A stretch of 64,000 nt of DNA from Epiperipatus broadwayi. Taxonomy: Eukaryota; Onychophora; Udeonychophora; Euonychophora; Peripatidae. Positions 35,797-47,059 of the stretch are shown in pieces. The DNA lies in NCBI GenBank assembly GCA_028023455.1, contig JAQFVV010000152.1, positions 188,001-252,000 of the forward strand, read 5' to 3'. Position numbers and translations under genes: made by a program. The notes under the pieces are model-generated. The model made no database searches. It saw only the letters and a list, made by a program, of their open reading frames with translations, and had not been told where the DNA came from. How positions within the stretch are numbered: position 1 is the first letter of the stretch; each line of letters begins with the position of its first letter.

Positions 35797-38700
35797 TGTG
35801 CCAGTCAAAACATGCTTATCCATCTAACATGAGCTGGAACTCACAAAATGTACTTCAAACCCAGTCAAGCCCGAGATTTAGGTCAGGGACCAGCCTGGAT
35901 TCGAACCCACTCTCCAAGCACCAGATCTGACACCCAATGGATAACATAACAATGGTAGCACACGAGATTTAATTCTTCATCCGGCCCACTAGCAAATCGG
36001 AGAAAACAATAAGACTCATGGACTTAAACATATATATAAACAACGTAAATACTAGACATTCCACAGATAAAATCTAACATATTTAAATAATAGGGGCTTT
36101 ACTAATGAATACTTATGGGCAATTAGTGAATTGGATTGATTTAATAATGAGACAGAAACTGATATATGATGAATTAAAATATATTTATTGACAATTGTTG
36201 TTGGCAAATGCACGCAGGCATTTTATTTATAAAGTAACATTACTCTAGGCCAATAATTGATATGTTGGCTATTATTTAATTGCTCCAATATTATTTAATG
36301 GAAACAAATACCCTACTATATAACTAATCACTACGTTAACTTTTACCAGTTATGCCCTTTCATCATCAGTTCATGTGGCTATTGTACGTGAAATCAAACC
36401 AAGTCTGGAGTGAAGCTTAATAATCCGTCTTAATTATAATAAATTTATATTAACTATGGGCTTTTAAAGCGTCCCAGATAGCTTTAGATCGAACGGGTTT
36501 TCAAGATTGCTTCGGATCAACACCGAAGGCTGCATATTAGGGAGGAAAGAGTTGGCTATAACGATTTTACTAATACGCTAGGCACAAGTAAAGTATAATA
36601 ATAAAGTGGCTCTGCGGATGGAAGAATAGTTTTAGGGTTTTTGTGACAAACAACGGTTTACCCAAGAACCGGTCGTCATGCTGCTAATGGGGAACCTTTA
36701 TTTGGTTCAGAGGCGGGGGACTTACATGCTAATCTGGCCCATAGCTCAGACTTTGCTACTGCACTACCCATAAGAGAAGATGGGCTGGACTTACCGTGGC
36801 TCCATCTTATATATATATCAAAAAGAACAGCACAACGAGAAAATATTAATAAGTTTCACATCCGCCAAGCCGAAGGATATTATAAATGAAATATCACATA
36901 TTAAATAAACACAAGTTTATCAGCTTGATCAAAGAGCCAACTCTTTTGTAGCATGAGAAATATGTATCTGCTACTGACAGGAATATATACAAACTTTACT
37001 TTATCCCGTTCAATCTCTTTAGTTATCTATAACTACTAGACTTTTAAAAAGGAGGAAAAGTATATTTAATAAGGGACTTACGAATACTTTACTAAAAAAA
37101 TATACTTATGATTGCACTCCAGGCTAGTTTAATCTTTAGTAACAAAATAAAGGTTGAAAAGCCACATTTTATATTTATATTAATTAATTTACTAAATGAC
37201 AAAAATATGAATTTGGGTTTCGAAACAGCGCACGAAATGACGCTATATAAATAATAATACGGAGATTTTAAATGATATCTTTTTAAAAAAACATATTGGT
37301 AATTAAATGCACGCTGTTTCGAAACATAGGCATAATTAACAATAACCAAAAATAAGCAAAAGAAAAGCAAAATATAACTGCAGTGATTAAATTATATAGC
37401 AAAATATTAATTAACAAAGAAATTTAGCAAAAATATTTCATTTATAGATTTCAAATACGATTTAGACAGAGTTTACAATATTGAATTAATAAAGAAATTT
37501 GCAAAAGTATTTCATTTTAGAGAGTTTACAATATTATTTGGAAAATAATTTAAAAAGAAGTTTCGATAATATGGTTAGCTAACCTGTTTTTGAAGAAATA
37601 ATGATTGTTTTTTGAAGTTCACAGAGCTCTGCTATTTTAAATAATATTATAACAGTTCTCTAGCTGGACTGGATAGATTCGAGCTGGAACGAAGGTGAGT
37701 TCTTTGGTGGCTTATGGCATGTTCTTATTCAGTTGCGAGACAATTTAAAATGGTGTTGGAACGAAGGCAAGTTCTTTTCGCAGCTTATGACATCTTTTAT
37801 TTGGTGTGGTTGTTGCTTTGGCATTTGATGGATTGAACTCGGCATTCCATCATGGGAATTGCAGCAATTCTTGCCTGACTTTAGCCAGACATGGTATAAT
37901 TAAACAATTTTGACTTCTGATATTAATGCTATTCAACAGCAAGATGGAGTCTATCTTCCCGCTTAAAATAAGGCCTATTTATATATTCCGACTAAGCTTT
38001 AACACCTTTTTGGACTTTTAATTAAATAAAATAATATAATCCAATTTCTACAACAGATAACGTCTCCGAGGTGTTACATTTAATTACTTAAAATTATTAA
38101 AATATATAAATTATATAATTTGATTCAGTTTCATTAATTAAATTCCTTTTTAGATGTTAAAGAATGTTAAAGCTTAGCAGAAGGAACGGTATTCTGATTT
38201 AATGATAAAGTCTTTTGTTGCGAACAAAAATCAATCAGTAAACTAGATTTTACTTCTTACCCGGGGTGCAGTCACTAATTGATATCTTGTTTACACCAAA
38301 TTCTCATTTTAATTACAAACGGATGATTTTTATTTTACTGAAATAAATAACTTTTAACATATTTGTTCTTACAATATTATTTGTTTATTTAAAAAAAAGC
38401 AAATTTAAAGAAAATACTTTAGTTTCAATTATATATGTAAAACATTAAATCAGAAAACCGTTAAATATAATTTAAAGAAAATGTTTTACAGGATCTTTAT
38501 TTAAACTTAAATATATATATATATCATTCCAATGTTTAACTTATCCATCCACATACGAATATAATAGCGAATATAATTAAGATTTGACTAAAAATTAATA
38601 AAACATTTTATAATAAATTATGAGCATTTCTCCGCTATAACTTTATCAAACCTGTCTAATTATAGCGTGTTTTCATATGTAAATGGATGATGCAATTTAA

Positions 38701-38851
38701 GCGGCCATTATAGCAAAGTTTTCCCGCTCGACTTGTATATAACATTTTTACATATGACATTTCTACATTTAAGATAGGTTCGAAACTAGTTCAGACGAGT
38801 AGGTCATTAGGTTGATGGTGAAACGGAAAGGGATTGGAGGTTTCCATTTCA
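35797..38851 (-). repeat. LTR, left copy (3' LTR of the minus-strand element)
   Basis: Plus-strand ends are TGTGCCAGTC and CCATTTCA. It is nearly identical to 41733-44814 over its whole length. It lacks a block of about 26 bp present in the other copy at about 43953-43978. It includes a tRNA-like segment (35866-35965) and a shared 92-codon minus-strand frame (37092-37370) that has no family signature. Confidence 0.9.
35866..35965 (-). repeat. tRNA-Leu-like segment inside the LTR
   Basis: Read on the minus strand it carries GTGTCAGATCTGGTGCTTGG, then GAGTGGGTTCGAATCCAGG. This resembles the anticodon arm, variable arm and T arm of a leucine tRNA, with a perfect box B (GGTTCGAATCC). A box A is not clear. 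The same segment is in the other LTR at 41802-41901. Confidence 0.5.
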
Positions 38852-39345
38852 TATCAGTAAACTTAGTAAAAAAAAAACAAATAAAAAAAAAAGACTTTAC
38901 TTATATAACACAGAGCTAAATTATGGCTTCTTTCAAAATATAAACTCATGACCTAATCCTACGCTAAACTTATGATATGGATTACACTATATAATAAATT
39001 TAATGCTTCTCACAATTATTAATACACATAATGAAATTATCGGTTATTAGTAAATATTTTAAACTTAAACAGATATATACCCAAACGAGTATACCTCTTT
39101 GTCAAAATAATGGATATGTTTTATATATATATAAAATATAATGCGTGTAATAAATATATAAAAGGGTATATAGATAATATATGGATAAAATATAAAGTAT
39201 ATAATAGGTAAAATGTATATAGATAAAATGTAATGTGTATAATAACAATATAAAGGGTATGTAAATAAATATAAAGTGTATCATATATATATATAAGGTA
39301 TATAAATAAAATATAGAGTGTATAATATATATATAGAGTAATCAA
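38852..39345. repeat. AT-rich interior end with degenerate TATA-rich minisatellite
   Basis: The part at 39121-39345 has repeated ATATAAAGTGTATAATA-like units (roughly 30-50 nt, degenerate). The part at 38852-38900 is poly-A on the plus strand. On the minus strand no purine tract precedes the 3' LTR, where a polypurine tract is expected. Confidence 0.6.
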
Positions 39346-39370
39346 ATCACTCACAAAAATAACTAATAAT

Positions 39371-40150
39371 TTAAATAGGATCTGGGGTTGAACATCCCAA
39401 CAGATCATCATCATCATCGTCGGTTATCCATTCATAGCTTTCATTTTTGTCTTTCAATCTCACAGGAGATCGCTTAGGGTGCATTGTCAAACTTCGTGCG
39501 AATTCGCTGCCTTCATAGGGTATCTCATTATGCAGCTCGAGATCCTTTTCTTCAAACTTAGGTTCCTGTGCTGCTACAGATAATTCACTAGTATTTTCTA
39601 TAGGAGTTTCTTGGTGTGGGGTGTCTAGATGCTTTATATTATTAATATTACTCACGTTTACCATTGCTTGCATATTTTTTACATTCTTTTCAATGGCCTT
39701 TTCTCTAGTAAGCGTTTTCCCCCATTCCTTGGTTTGACTTTGCGTCGCTTGGGATTTGTTCTTTTCCAACCCAATTTGTTCTTCATACAGAGAAAACGTG
39801 TTATTTTCATAATTAAGCTGGCACTTATGTTCGTTTAAAAAGTCGTTTCCTTTAATTTTGGTATTTTCCTGATCGATTTTGGCTTCCCTCTCTCTAAAAT
39901 TATTTTCAGTATCATCTTCAGTCTGGCTAATAACGTGCACTATCTCATGTCTATTATCTTGGTAATCACTAGCAAAGTTGCTTTCCGTTTCTGTCACTTC
40001 TTTCATTTCTGCTACATCTCTCAATTCTAGAATACATGCTGTGATAATGTTTTCTTCTTTGTCGGCTATTTGACTTCTTTGTAGCAGGTTTTCTTTTATT
40101 TCATATATTTCCTCTCTGATCTCCCTTTGGGCTTCTTCACACTCTGGAAT
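39371..40150 (-). pseudogene. Gag-like protein, C-terminal part
   Basis: The minus-strand frame is open from a stop near 40178 down to 39371 and ends DDDDDDLLGCSTPDPI. It is highly charged (Glu, Lys, Asn, Gln rich) and has no zinc knuckle (CX2CX4HX4C), protease or RT motif. The upstream part (EECEEAQ region to 40024) continues the coiled coil of the neighbouring frame, so a one-base shift near 40150 probably split one protein. The acidic C-terminus is unusual for a gag nucleocapsid, which is normally basic. Other possibilities are an unrelated captured coiled-coil gene or an env- or accessory-like ORF. Confidence 0.5.
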
Positions 40151-40413
40151 TTGCTGCCTAATTCTGCACCAACGTTATAAACCTTATCTATCAAATTCTT
40201 TTCTTGACATTCTACCTTCTCTACTAAGGTTTTAACTTCTTTAATTATAACCCTATCTTGATTATTTTCCACTTGACTTGTCTGTAACATTTCCTTGAAT
40301 TCTCTCGTAACTTTATATTTATGCTGGCCGCTGAGTGATAGCTTAATTTCTTTGATTAGGGCCTCAAATCTTTGCTCAAATTTTTGATCCCTTTCTTCCA
40401 TTTTCTGATCCAT
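40096..40413 (-). pseudogene. Gag-like protein, coiled-coil middle part
   Basis: 105 codons on the minus strand, mainly heptad-like and charged (MEERDQKFEQRFEALIKEIK, then LVEKVECQEKNLIDKVYNV). It begins inside the preceding frame with a duplicated 'DQKMEE' phrase, which indicates a frameshift near 40410, and it ends by shifting into the next frame near 40150. The coiled coil probably drives multimerisation, as in gag proteins that form particles. No family is firmly identified. Confidence 0.5.
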
Positions 40414-40745
40414 TTTTTATCCCATTCCTCCATTTTCTGATCCCTTTCCTTGGCATCCTGTCTAAGCTGTCTCAGCAACCAATTCAAATCCCAGCCTTCC
40501 TGCTTAATCTCCTTTATCGGTATCTGTTCCGATATTTCTGTAACTAAATTCTCTGGCATAGCTATAGTTTTCTGTGCACCCTCATCTCTATCCTGGCTCA
40601 TACCATCTTCCCTTTCTATTTCTTCCGTACTGCTGTTGTACTCATTAATCTCTCTTCCTGATCTCAACATGATACCTCCACCTTTCATCTCCATTCCTAC
40701 TTCTATCTCTTCCCCACTGTTCATTGCTTCTGTTTCTTTGTTCAT
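40356..40745 (-). pseudogene. Gag-like protein, N-terminal part
   Basis: 129 codons. This is the first long frame after the primer-binding site on the minus strand, beginning MNKETEAMNSGEEIEVGMEM and including IMLRSGREIN. 'LRSGR' phrases are common near the start of invertebrate Gypsy-type gag proteins. LLRQLRQDAKERDQKMEEWD follows, the start of a long coiled coil. The last about 20 codons are out of frame with the next segment. I chose the first Met because stops precede it. The intact ancestor would have been roughly 450 codons. Confidence 0.5.
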
Positions 40746-40929
40746 TCTGTATACTATATATTCCTTTCAAAGTTATTATTATTACGCCTACTAAATCTTT
40801 GATTTTTAAAACTTTTATACTTTTAATACGGCTGTTTGCTGCTCTCCCCCTTCAAGAACGACTCGTTCGCTTCCATCCCAACTCTATGCCTAACTCACTA
40901 ATATATCTATAAGCCCACGCCATTTTTAT

Positions 40930-41690
40930 GCCCGTCCAACATATAATCAATTAAAAAAAAATTCGTGTCCCTACTTTTTATTTTATAAAATATACGAAAT
41001 TCTTTTTTTTTTAAAAAAAAATCCCTTATTTTTTTCTAGCTTTAATAAAATATACGAAAAATTTAAAAAAAAAAATCTTTTTTTTTTGTCTATATATCTA
41101 AAGTATAACACATATTTTAATATTAAAGATGACTTAATAAAAATTTAACTCACCCCCGCTCTCTTCTTCCAGCTGTTTTTTTTTATTATATATATATACT
41201 TAAATGGTTCATGCTTATGACCTAATTTCGTTTGATCCGTCTGCACCAATTTCAAACCTTTTAACTTTTGGTTAATTTGACGTTACTTATCTATATATTT
41301 CTTACTCATTTTAAACCACTCCAATTCATAAAAATACTTTGATAAAACAATGAGACCCCCCTTTTCTTTTAATCTAAATTTCTTTTCTCTGCTCTCTAAT
41401 GACAAATTTATAAGAGGATGACTTATAACTTGATCAATCATTCTCGGGTTCCAGTCACTAGTGAACAGGAAAGACACAAAATAAATTTAATAAATTTTTT
41501 TGCTATATACACAATCCATGACTCAGAGTATGTAGGTGTTTACATCGAAGCCTCACTTGGTCGTCCAAATGCGGAAAAAAAATCTTACATATATACATTA
41601 TTCAAAAAAAAATTTGACTCAAAATCATTAATTTTGACCAAAAGAATTATATATATACTCTGTAATCTCTTCAGGGGTGGAAATGAATTA
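40930..41690 (-). other. Leader region between primer-binding site and gag-like ORF
   Basis: About 950 nt of leader, long for this element class. It contains a 64-codon frame (41283-41477; VISHPLINLSLESREKKFRL, basic and unrecognised) and poly-A/poly-T tracts at 40950-41090. It also holds a degenerate tandem copy of the primer-binding-site area at about 41535-41580. Confidence 0.45.
41541..41558 (-). other. Second, degenerate primer-binding-site-like motif
   Basis: The plus strand reads GCCTCACTTGGTCGTCCA followed by AATGCGGAAAAAAAA. This parallels the true site, GCCCCACGTTGGGCACCA followed by AATGCGGGAAAAAAAA, about 153 nt away. It suggests a tandem duplication of the leader. Confidence 0.5.
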
Positions 41691-41693
41691 CAA

Positions 41694-41711
41694 GCCCCAC
41701 GTTGGGCACCA
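41694..41711 (-). promoter_or_regulatory. Primer-binding site, tRNA-Lys type
   Basis: The minus strand reads TGGTGCCCAACGTGGGGC. It differs by one base (T for C at position 4) from TGGCGCCCAACGTGGGGC, the 18-nt site complementary to the 3' end of lysine tRNA (Lys1,2 type) as I recall it. The 5' LTR ends 21 nt upstream, farther than the usual 0-5 nt. Confidence 0.7.
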
Positions 41712-41732
41712 AATGCGGGAAAAAAAAACCTA

Positions 41733-44700
41733 TGTGCCAGTCAAAACATGCTTATCCATCTAACACAAGCTGGAACTCACAAAATGTACTTCAAACCCAG
41801 TCAAGCCTGAGATTTAGGTCAGGGACCAGCCTGGATTCGAACCCACTCTCCATGCACCAGATCTGACACCCAATGGATAACATAACAATGGTAGCACACA
41901 AGATTTAATTCTTCATCCGGCCCACTAGCAAATCGGAGAAAACAATAAGACTCATGGACTTAAACATATATATAAACAACGTAAATACTAGACATTCCAC
42001 AGATAAAATCTAAAATATTTAAGTAATAGGGGCTTTACTAATGAATACTTATGGGCAATTAGTGAATTGGATTGATTTAATAATGAGACAGAAACTGATA
42101 TATGATGAATTAAAATATATTTATTGACAATTGTTGTTGGCAAATGCACGCAGGCATTTTATTTATAAAGTAACATTACTCTAGGCCAATAATTGATACG
42201 TTGGCTATTATTTAATTGCTCCAATATTATTTAATGGAAACAAATACCCTACTATATAACTAATCACTACGTTAACTTTTACCAGTTATGCCCTTTCATC
42301 ATCAGTTCGTGTGGCTATTGTACGTGAAATCAAACCAAGTCTGGAGTGAAGCTTAATAATCCGTCTTAATTATAATAAATTTATATTAACTATGGGCTTT
42401 TAAAGCGTCCCAGATAGCTTTAGATCGAACGGGTTTTCAAGATTGCTTCGGATCAACGCCGAAGACTGCATATTAGGGAGGAAAGAGTTGGCTATAACGA
42501 TTTTACTAATATGCTAGGCACAAGTAAAGTATAATAATAAAGTGGCTCTGCAGATGGAAGAATAGTTTTAGGGTTTTTGTGACAAACAACGGTTTACCCA
42601 AGAACCGGTCGTCATGCTGCTAATGGGGAACCTTTATTTGGTTCAGAGGCAGGGGACTTACATGCTAATCTGGCCCGTAGCTCAGACTTCGCTACTGCAC
42701 TACCCATAAGAGAAGGTGGGCTGGACTTACCGTGGCTCCATCTTATATATATATATCAAAAAGAACAGCACAACAAGAAAATATTAATAAGTTTCACATC
42801 CGCCAAGCCGAAGGATATTATAAATGAAATATCACATATTAAATAAACACAAGTTTATCAGCTTGATCAAAAGAGCCAACTCTTCTGTAGCATGAGAAAT
42901 ATGTATATGCTACTGACGGGAATATATACAAACTTTACTTTATCCCGTTCAATCTCTTTAGTTATCTATAACTACTAGACTTTTAAAAAGGAGGAAAAGT
43001 ATATTTAATAAGGGACTTACAAATACTTTACTAAAAAAATATACTTATGATTGCACTCCAGGCTAGTTTAATCTTTAGTAACAAAATAAAGGTTGAAAAG
43101 CCACATTTTATATTTATATTAATTAATTTACTAAATGACAAAAATATGAATTTGGGTTTCGAAACAGTGCACGAAATGACGCTATATAAATAATAATACG
43201 GAGATTTTAAATGATATCTTTTTAAAAAAACATATTGGTAATTAAATGCACGCTGTTTCGAAACATAGGCATAATTAACAATAAACAAAAATAAGCAAAA
43301 GAAAAGCAAAATATAACTGCAGTGATTAAATTATATAGCAAAATATTAATTAACAAAGAAATTTAGCAAAAATATTTCATTTATAGATTTCAAATACGAT
43401 TTAGACAGAGTTTACAATATTGAATTAATAAAGAAATTTGCAAAAGTATTTCATTTTAGAGAGTTTACAATATTATTTGGAAAATAATTTAAAAAGAAGT
43501 TTCGATAATATGGTTAGCTAACCTGTTTTTGAAGAAATAATGATTGTTTTTTGAAATTCACAGAGCTCTGCGATTTTAAATAATATTATAACAGTTCTCT
43601 AGCTGGACTGGATAGATTCGAGCTGGAACGAAGGTGAGTTCTTTGGCAGCTTATGGCATGTTCTTATTCAGTTGCGAGGCAATTTAAAATGGTGTTGGAA
43701 TGAAGGCAAGTTCTTTTCGCGGTTTATGACATCTTTTATTTGGTGTGGTTGTTGCTTCGGCGTTTGATGGATTGAACTCGGTATTCCATCACGGGAATTG
43801 CAGCAATTCTTGCCTGACTTTAGCCAGACATGGTAAAATTAAACAATTTTGACTTCTGATATTAACGCTATTCAACAGCAAGATGGAGTCTATCTTCCTG
43901 CTTAAAATAAGGCCTATTTATATATTCCAACTAAGCTTTACCACCTTTTTGGAATTTCGTTTGCCTCGGGACCAATTGACTTTTAATTAAATAAAATAAT
44001 ATAATCCAATTTCTACAACAGATAACGTCTCCGAGGTGTTACATTTAATTACTTAAAATTATTAAAATATATAAATTATGTAATTTGATTCAGTTTCATT
44101 AATTAAATTCCTTTTTAGGTGTTAAAGAATGTTAAAGCTTAGCAGAAGGAACGGTATTCTGATTTAATGATAAAGTCTTTTGTTGCGAACAAAAATCAAT
44201 CAGTAAACTAGATTTTACTTTTTACCCGGGGTGCAGTCACTAATTGATATCTTGTTTACACCAAATTCTCATTTTTAATTACAAACGGATGATTTTTATT
44301 TTACTGAAATAAATAACTTTTAACATATTTGTTCTTACAATATTATTTGTTTATTTAAAAAAAAAGCAAATTTAAAGAAAATACTTTAGTTTCAATTATA
44401 TATGTAAAACATTAAATCAGAAAAACGTTAAATATAATTTAAAGAAAATGTTTTACAGGATCTTTATTTAAACTTAAATATATATATATCATTCCAATGT
44501 TTAACATCCATCCACATACGAATATAATAGCGAATATAATTAAGAATTGACTGAAAATTAATAAAACATTTTATAATAAATTATGAGCATTTCTTCACTA
44601 TAACTTTATCAAACCTGTCTAATTATAGCGTGTTTTCGTATGTAAATGGATGATGCAATTTAAGCGGCCATTATAGCAAAGTTTTCCCACTCGGCTTGTA

Positions 44701-44814
44701 TATAACATTTTTACATATGACATTTCTACATTTAAGATAGGTTCGAAACTAGTTCAGACGAGTAGGTCATTAGGTTGATGGTGAAACGGAAAGGGATTGG
44801 AGGTTTCCGTTTCA
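41733..44814 (-). repeat. LTR, right copy (5' LTR of the minus-strand element)
   Basis: Plus-strand ends are TGTGCCAGTC and CCGTTTCA. It is the same as 35797-38851 apart from scattered, mostly transition changes, a few 1-2 nt indels and an extra block of about 26 bp at 43953-43978. As the 5' LTR it should hold the promoter, but I could not single out a TATA box among many AT-rich candidates. Confidence 0.9.
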
Positions 44815-44820
44815 ATATAT
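44815..44820. repeat. Candidate target-site duplication (right)
   Basis: ATATAT directly after the right LTR, matching 35791-35796. Confidence 0.55.
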
Positions 44821-45106
44821 TTAAACTCTTTTTACTCTCCATACTAATTCTCCATCTCTCCAACTTCCCACTTTTTATTAATGCAGCTATTCTTCTATCC
44901 CATTTCTTGCTACTATAACACTCAACAATTCTCCTAACATATTCATCCCACCTTTTGTATAAGTATATTAATATACATTTTTTATCCAAATCTTCTGCAT
45001 ACAATACTATCTTTCTCAGCCATTTTGCTGCCTGACCTTTATTCATAATCCAATTAAATTTTATTTTTGCTATTCTCTTATTATCCATAAATTGCAATCT
45101 ATCCAT
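44821..45106 (-). pseudogene. LINE post-RT region
   Basis: An open frame of about 95 codons up to the LTR junction (WIMNKGQAAKWLRKIVLYAE, then RRWRI/KSLNIL-like sequence). The reading continues in-family at 35796 on the far side of the LTR element, which shows where the insertion happened. The last 29 codons of the open frame belong to the LTR. Confidence 0.6.
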
Positions 45107-45150
45107 TGCTTCAGACTCTCCAAAAGTAATTGGAGTGCATAAATTGCAAT

Positions 45151-45546
45151 CTATTGAATATTTTCGTTTTTCTTTTTGAATCTCTCATATAAAAACTTGA
45201 ACATTCCATTTTTCCTTGAATTACACTTTACCAACCACACATCTGCATATAATACATGTCTTCCTATTTCTCTTCGTACTTTTTCTAAGTATTGTAACAC
45301 CCCTTTATTAACACATAATGCATCATTATCATAAGTTAACCCTGCTACTATCACCCACTTCCCTACAATTCTAGCTACATCATATTTATTATATGAAAAC
45401 AATGTTAATTTCTTTATCAGTCCCATTCTTTTCTTTGTTTCATTTATTAATTTATTTTCGCATTCATCCAAAAAATTTCTCTGATTACTTAAGATGGTTC
45501 TCAAATAGTTATACCTATTCACAACATTTAAATTTATATCTCTCAA
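45151..45546 (-). pseudogene. LINE RT thumb and connection region
   Basis: 131 codons. It starts after the motif D/E area (a preceding frame near 45600 reads IKFSEEKSKVI) with NRYNYLRTILSNQRNFLDEC. This equals the 'F.YLG..i......' segment that follows the RT palm in LINEs, then a helical basic stretch. Unlike the rest of the element it is open over its full length. Confidence 0.6.
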
Positions 45547-45650
45547 TAAAAATTATTTCTCTTCTCTTTCCCCAGTATTTATCATTATTACTTTTGATTT
45601 TTCTTCACTAAATTTAATCCCTATATCTTTACCGACCCTTGTATATGTCT

Positions 45651-46117
45651 TCAGTATAACTTCCATATCTTCCTACTTTCTGTGCACAAGAAAACATCAT
45701 CTCCAAATAAAAGATCATTGTGACCTATTAATAATATCTCTACCTCTCTTACAAGTTTTTCTATTGCTATCTCCATTTCTCTCAAATATAACAAAAACAA
45801 AATAGGCAACATAGGGCATTCTTGCCTTAGTTCCACCCAATTTTAACTTTAACTGATTCTATATTTCCTAATTGATACATATAGTAATTATTCCCATATG
45901 ATCACTTAATAAGACCCACTAAATCTCCACTCGTTCCCAATTTTATTAAACTTACTCTATCATATGCATTCTCTATTTTTTTAAATCATATATAACTGTG
46001 TACCTGTATTCCTTTTCATATCTATAAGTTGTGTGACTACAAATAAACTTCTCCTGTCTGCCTATCCGATTAAAATCTTCCTTGCATTTCTCCCATTATA
46101 TTATTTTCTTCCATCCA
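45651..46117 (-). pseudogene. LINE RT palm: motifs A, B and C
   Basis: Across two shifts the minus strand reads ENAYDRVSLIKL (motif A; Asp of 'AYDRV' kept, about 45965-45995), MELRQECPMLPILFLLYL (motif B; canonical GLRQGCPLSP) and LLFGDDVFLCTES (motif C at 45690-45713; canonical FADD changed to FGDD). The two catalytic aspartates remain. Stops in between make it inactive. Confidence 0.7.
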
Positions 46118-46468
46118 TTATGTGATCCTTACACCTACTATAGATTCTGATGTTACCACTATTGGTCTATATTTGTTTAACTTCCTATGACCATTATTCT
46201 TTTCTTTAAAGAGTAACCTTATTCTTGTATCATTCCAGCTATCTGGAAATTTTCTCTTCTGTGCCATCTTATTAAAACATGATAATAGGTTTAATTTTGC
46301 CCTATTTCCTAAATTCATCACCATCTCTGCTGTCCATCCATCTAAACCTTTTGCCTTTCCACTTTTCAATTTCTTCCCTGCCACTCTCAATTCATTCTTT
46401 GTAAACCTAATATTTCCAATACTATATGCTTTCATGTTTGTTATTACTCTGTCCTTCACATCTAACAT
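46118..46468 (-). pseudogene. LINE RT N-terminal part (fingers)
   Basis: 116 open codons: FTKNELRVAGKKLKSGKAKG then LDGWTAEMV, then FPDSWNDTRIRLLFKEKN and KLNKYRPIVV. These match RT motifs 0-2a of LINEs ('GKA.G.DG...E', 'P..W....i.pi.KK', 'NYRPI'). Confidence 0.75.
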
Positions 46469-47059
46469 CTTTTATACATCTATTATGTACTTATTTAAGA
46501 TTGTCTCTAATTCTTCTCTAGAGCTACACTCTATTTCCTCATCTTCTAGTAATAGTATTTGTCTGTCCACTACATTCTTTCTTTTAATATATTTTCGAAT
46601 TTTTTTACTCCCATCTCTTCCACTTTTATTAATATTCACCATCAATTTACTATTTAATTTCATTTTCTCGCTATAATTATTTATTTTAAACAACTTTTTT
46701 TAAAAATTATTTTTTCCATTTAACATTAACATCTTTTTCACTTTCTTTGTTTTTAATCACACATTTATATTCTATGCATGATTTCCCCTCTCTTTTACAT
46801 TTTTACTAATTCTCACTTTATTTTTATTTTTCTGAATATTCTCATCTAAAACCCTATTTCTCACTTTTTCTATCTCACCATACCAGTCCTTATATTCATC
46901 TCCAAAAAACTCATCCATGAAATCTTTTTCACTGTCTTTGATATTAATAGCACCCTTATATTCTCTGCATGCTTTCCTCCTATCTTTTACACTCTTACTA
47001 ACTCTCATTTTTCTATTACTTTTATTCTTCTGATTTTCATCTAAACCCTATTTGCCACT

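Larger units (their letters stand above)
35797..44814 (-). mobile_element. Large-LTR, gag-only LTR retrotransposon (non-autonomous)
   Basis: This is a 9,018-bp unit of two direct repeats (3,055 and 3,082 bp) around a 2,881-bp interior. On the minus strand each LTR begins TGAAAYGGAAACC and ends GACTGGCACA, giving the TG...CA ends of retroviral-type LTRs. The unit is flanked by ATATAT and inserted in an older LINE. A lysine-tRNA-type primer-binding site lies 21 nt inside the right LTR. Orientation is set by this site and by the gag-like frames, both minus. I find no protease, RT, RNase H or integrase motif, so the element would need enzymes from a relative. LTRs three times the common size with a short, pol-less interior recall LARD-type elements of plants, but here a gag-like protein is kept. 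By eye the LTRs differ at about 2% of positions, mostly transitions, so insertion is fairly recent compared with the surrounding elements. The superfamily (Gypsy or other) cannot be fixed without pol. Confidence 0.8.

Noticed and set aside
36721-36800. tRNA-like 'TAGCTCAGACTTTGCTACTG' string in the LTR
   Set aside because: Begins like a box A, but no cloverleaf or box B follows at the right distance.
37092-37370. 92-codon hydrophobic frame, also at 43031-43309
   Set aside because: Open in both LTRs only because they are near-identical duplicates. Composition is that of AT-rich background and no motif is seen.
41418-41810. 130-codon plus-strand frame across the LTR boundary
   Set aside because: It lies antisense to the element, crosses from leader into LTR, and contains the primer-binding site. 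A chance ORF.
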